From NCBI GenBank assembly GCA_049965935.1, contig JBMFVP010000015.1, forward strand, positions 1 through 31,706: 31,706 nucleotides of DNA, written 5' to 3'. A program made the translations under genes and the position numbers. Origin of the DNA: Thermocladium sp049965935. Its GTDB lineage: Archaea; Thermoproteota; Thermoprotei; Thermoproteales; Thermocladiaceae. This document shows positions 31,674 through 31,706 of the stretch, piece by piece. The notes under the pieces were generated by a model. It ran no database searches. It was not told the DNA's origin and saw nothing but the letters and a program-made list of their open reading frames with translations. The stretch's first letter is position 1; each line of letters opens with the position of its first letter.

Positions 31674-31706
31674 ATGAAGATATTGCTTCTCAGTGATATT
31701 CATTGG
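31674..31706 (+). CDS. Metallophosphoesterase (calcineurin-like), N-terminal fragment cut by the window end
   Basis: Eleven codons are visible: MKILLLSDIHW. The pattern hydrophobic-strand followed by S-D-I-H is the first metal-binding motif (D-x-H) of calcineurin-like phosphoesterases. An in-frame stop just upstream fixes the start. Nothing can be said about length or subfamily. Confidence is limited because only the first motif is present. Confidence 0.6.
   Translation, partial: MKILLLSDIHW

Noticed and set aside
1..31706. CRISPR array, given the CARF-type protein
   Set aside because: I saw no series of regularly spaced direct repeats on either strand.

Overview
The window looks like a chromosomal segment of a hyperthermophilic or thermoacidophilic crenarchaeon, most likely of the order Thermoproteales (Caldivirga/Vulcanisaeta/Thermocladium-like); this placement is inference from gene content. 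Seen directly: TATA-like boxes 22-30 nt before many starts with no leader, GTG starts, archaeal families (NurA/HerA, a TFS-type zinc ribbon, an ABCE1-like protein, an extracytoplasmic Lon-type protease, DUF1641 proteins beside a sulfide:quinone oxidoreductase), a tRNA-Ser(CGA) with a ~15-nt anticodon-loop insertion and an encoded CCA, and repeated decayed IS605/TnpB ends. Genes are densely packed on both strands, mostly in units of one to three.

Layout. 1-60: 3'-end hairpin of an IS605-type element lying outside the window. 0.2-7.5 kb: small membrane protein, secreted Lon-fold serine protease (-), Hsp20, pyroglutamyl peptidase, a hypothetical gene, a large secreted membrane-anchored protein (-), SurE (-). 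7.5-8.6 kb: a TnpB C-terminal relic, an unlisted 32-codon very acidic small gene, and a TFS-like protein with only the N-terminal zinc ribbon. 8.7-11.9 kb: an ABCE1-like protein with the Fe-S domain but only one nucleotide-binding domain, then DUF1641-SQR-DUF1641. 11.9-15.0 kb: an HTH regulator with a cysteine cluster (-), a radical SAM protein, class II fumarase (-). 15.0-22.4 kb: an IS605 relic, a HerA-like ATPase, an MFS exporter (-), an overlapping NurA/HerA-like pair, and, converging on that pair, a CARF/Crn1-like putative ring nuclease (-). 22.5-27.8 kb: aldo/keto reductase, a membrane protein (-), a PTPS/QueD-like protein, a second cysteine-cluster HTH regulator, and succinyl-CoA synthetase sucC-sucD (-). 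27.8-31.7 kb: a palindromic intergenic element, an M28-type aminopeptidase, tRNA-Ser (-), a DUF998 protein (-), a hypothetical gene, a decayed tnpB (-), and the first 11 codons of a metallophosphoesterase behind a ten-G tract.

How the genes may work together. SQR with its DUF1641 partners would feed electrons from sulfide to the quinone pool. Fumarase and succinyl-CoA synthetase serve the TCA or dicarboxylate/4-hydroxybutyrate cycle. NurA/HerA process DNA ends, and the CARF protein suggests that cyclic-oligoadenylate signalling (type III CRISPR) exists in this organism, although no CRISPR array or effector is visible here. The items most worth a second look are the single-NBD ABCE1-like protein, the CARF protein beside NurA/HerA, the half-TFS, the acidic small ORF, the paralogous cysteine-cluster regulators, and the scatter of TnpB 3'-end relics.
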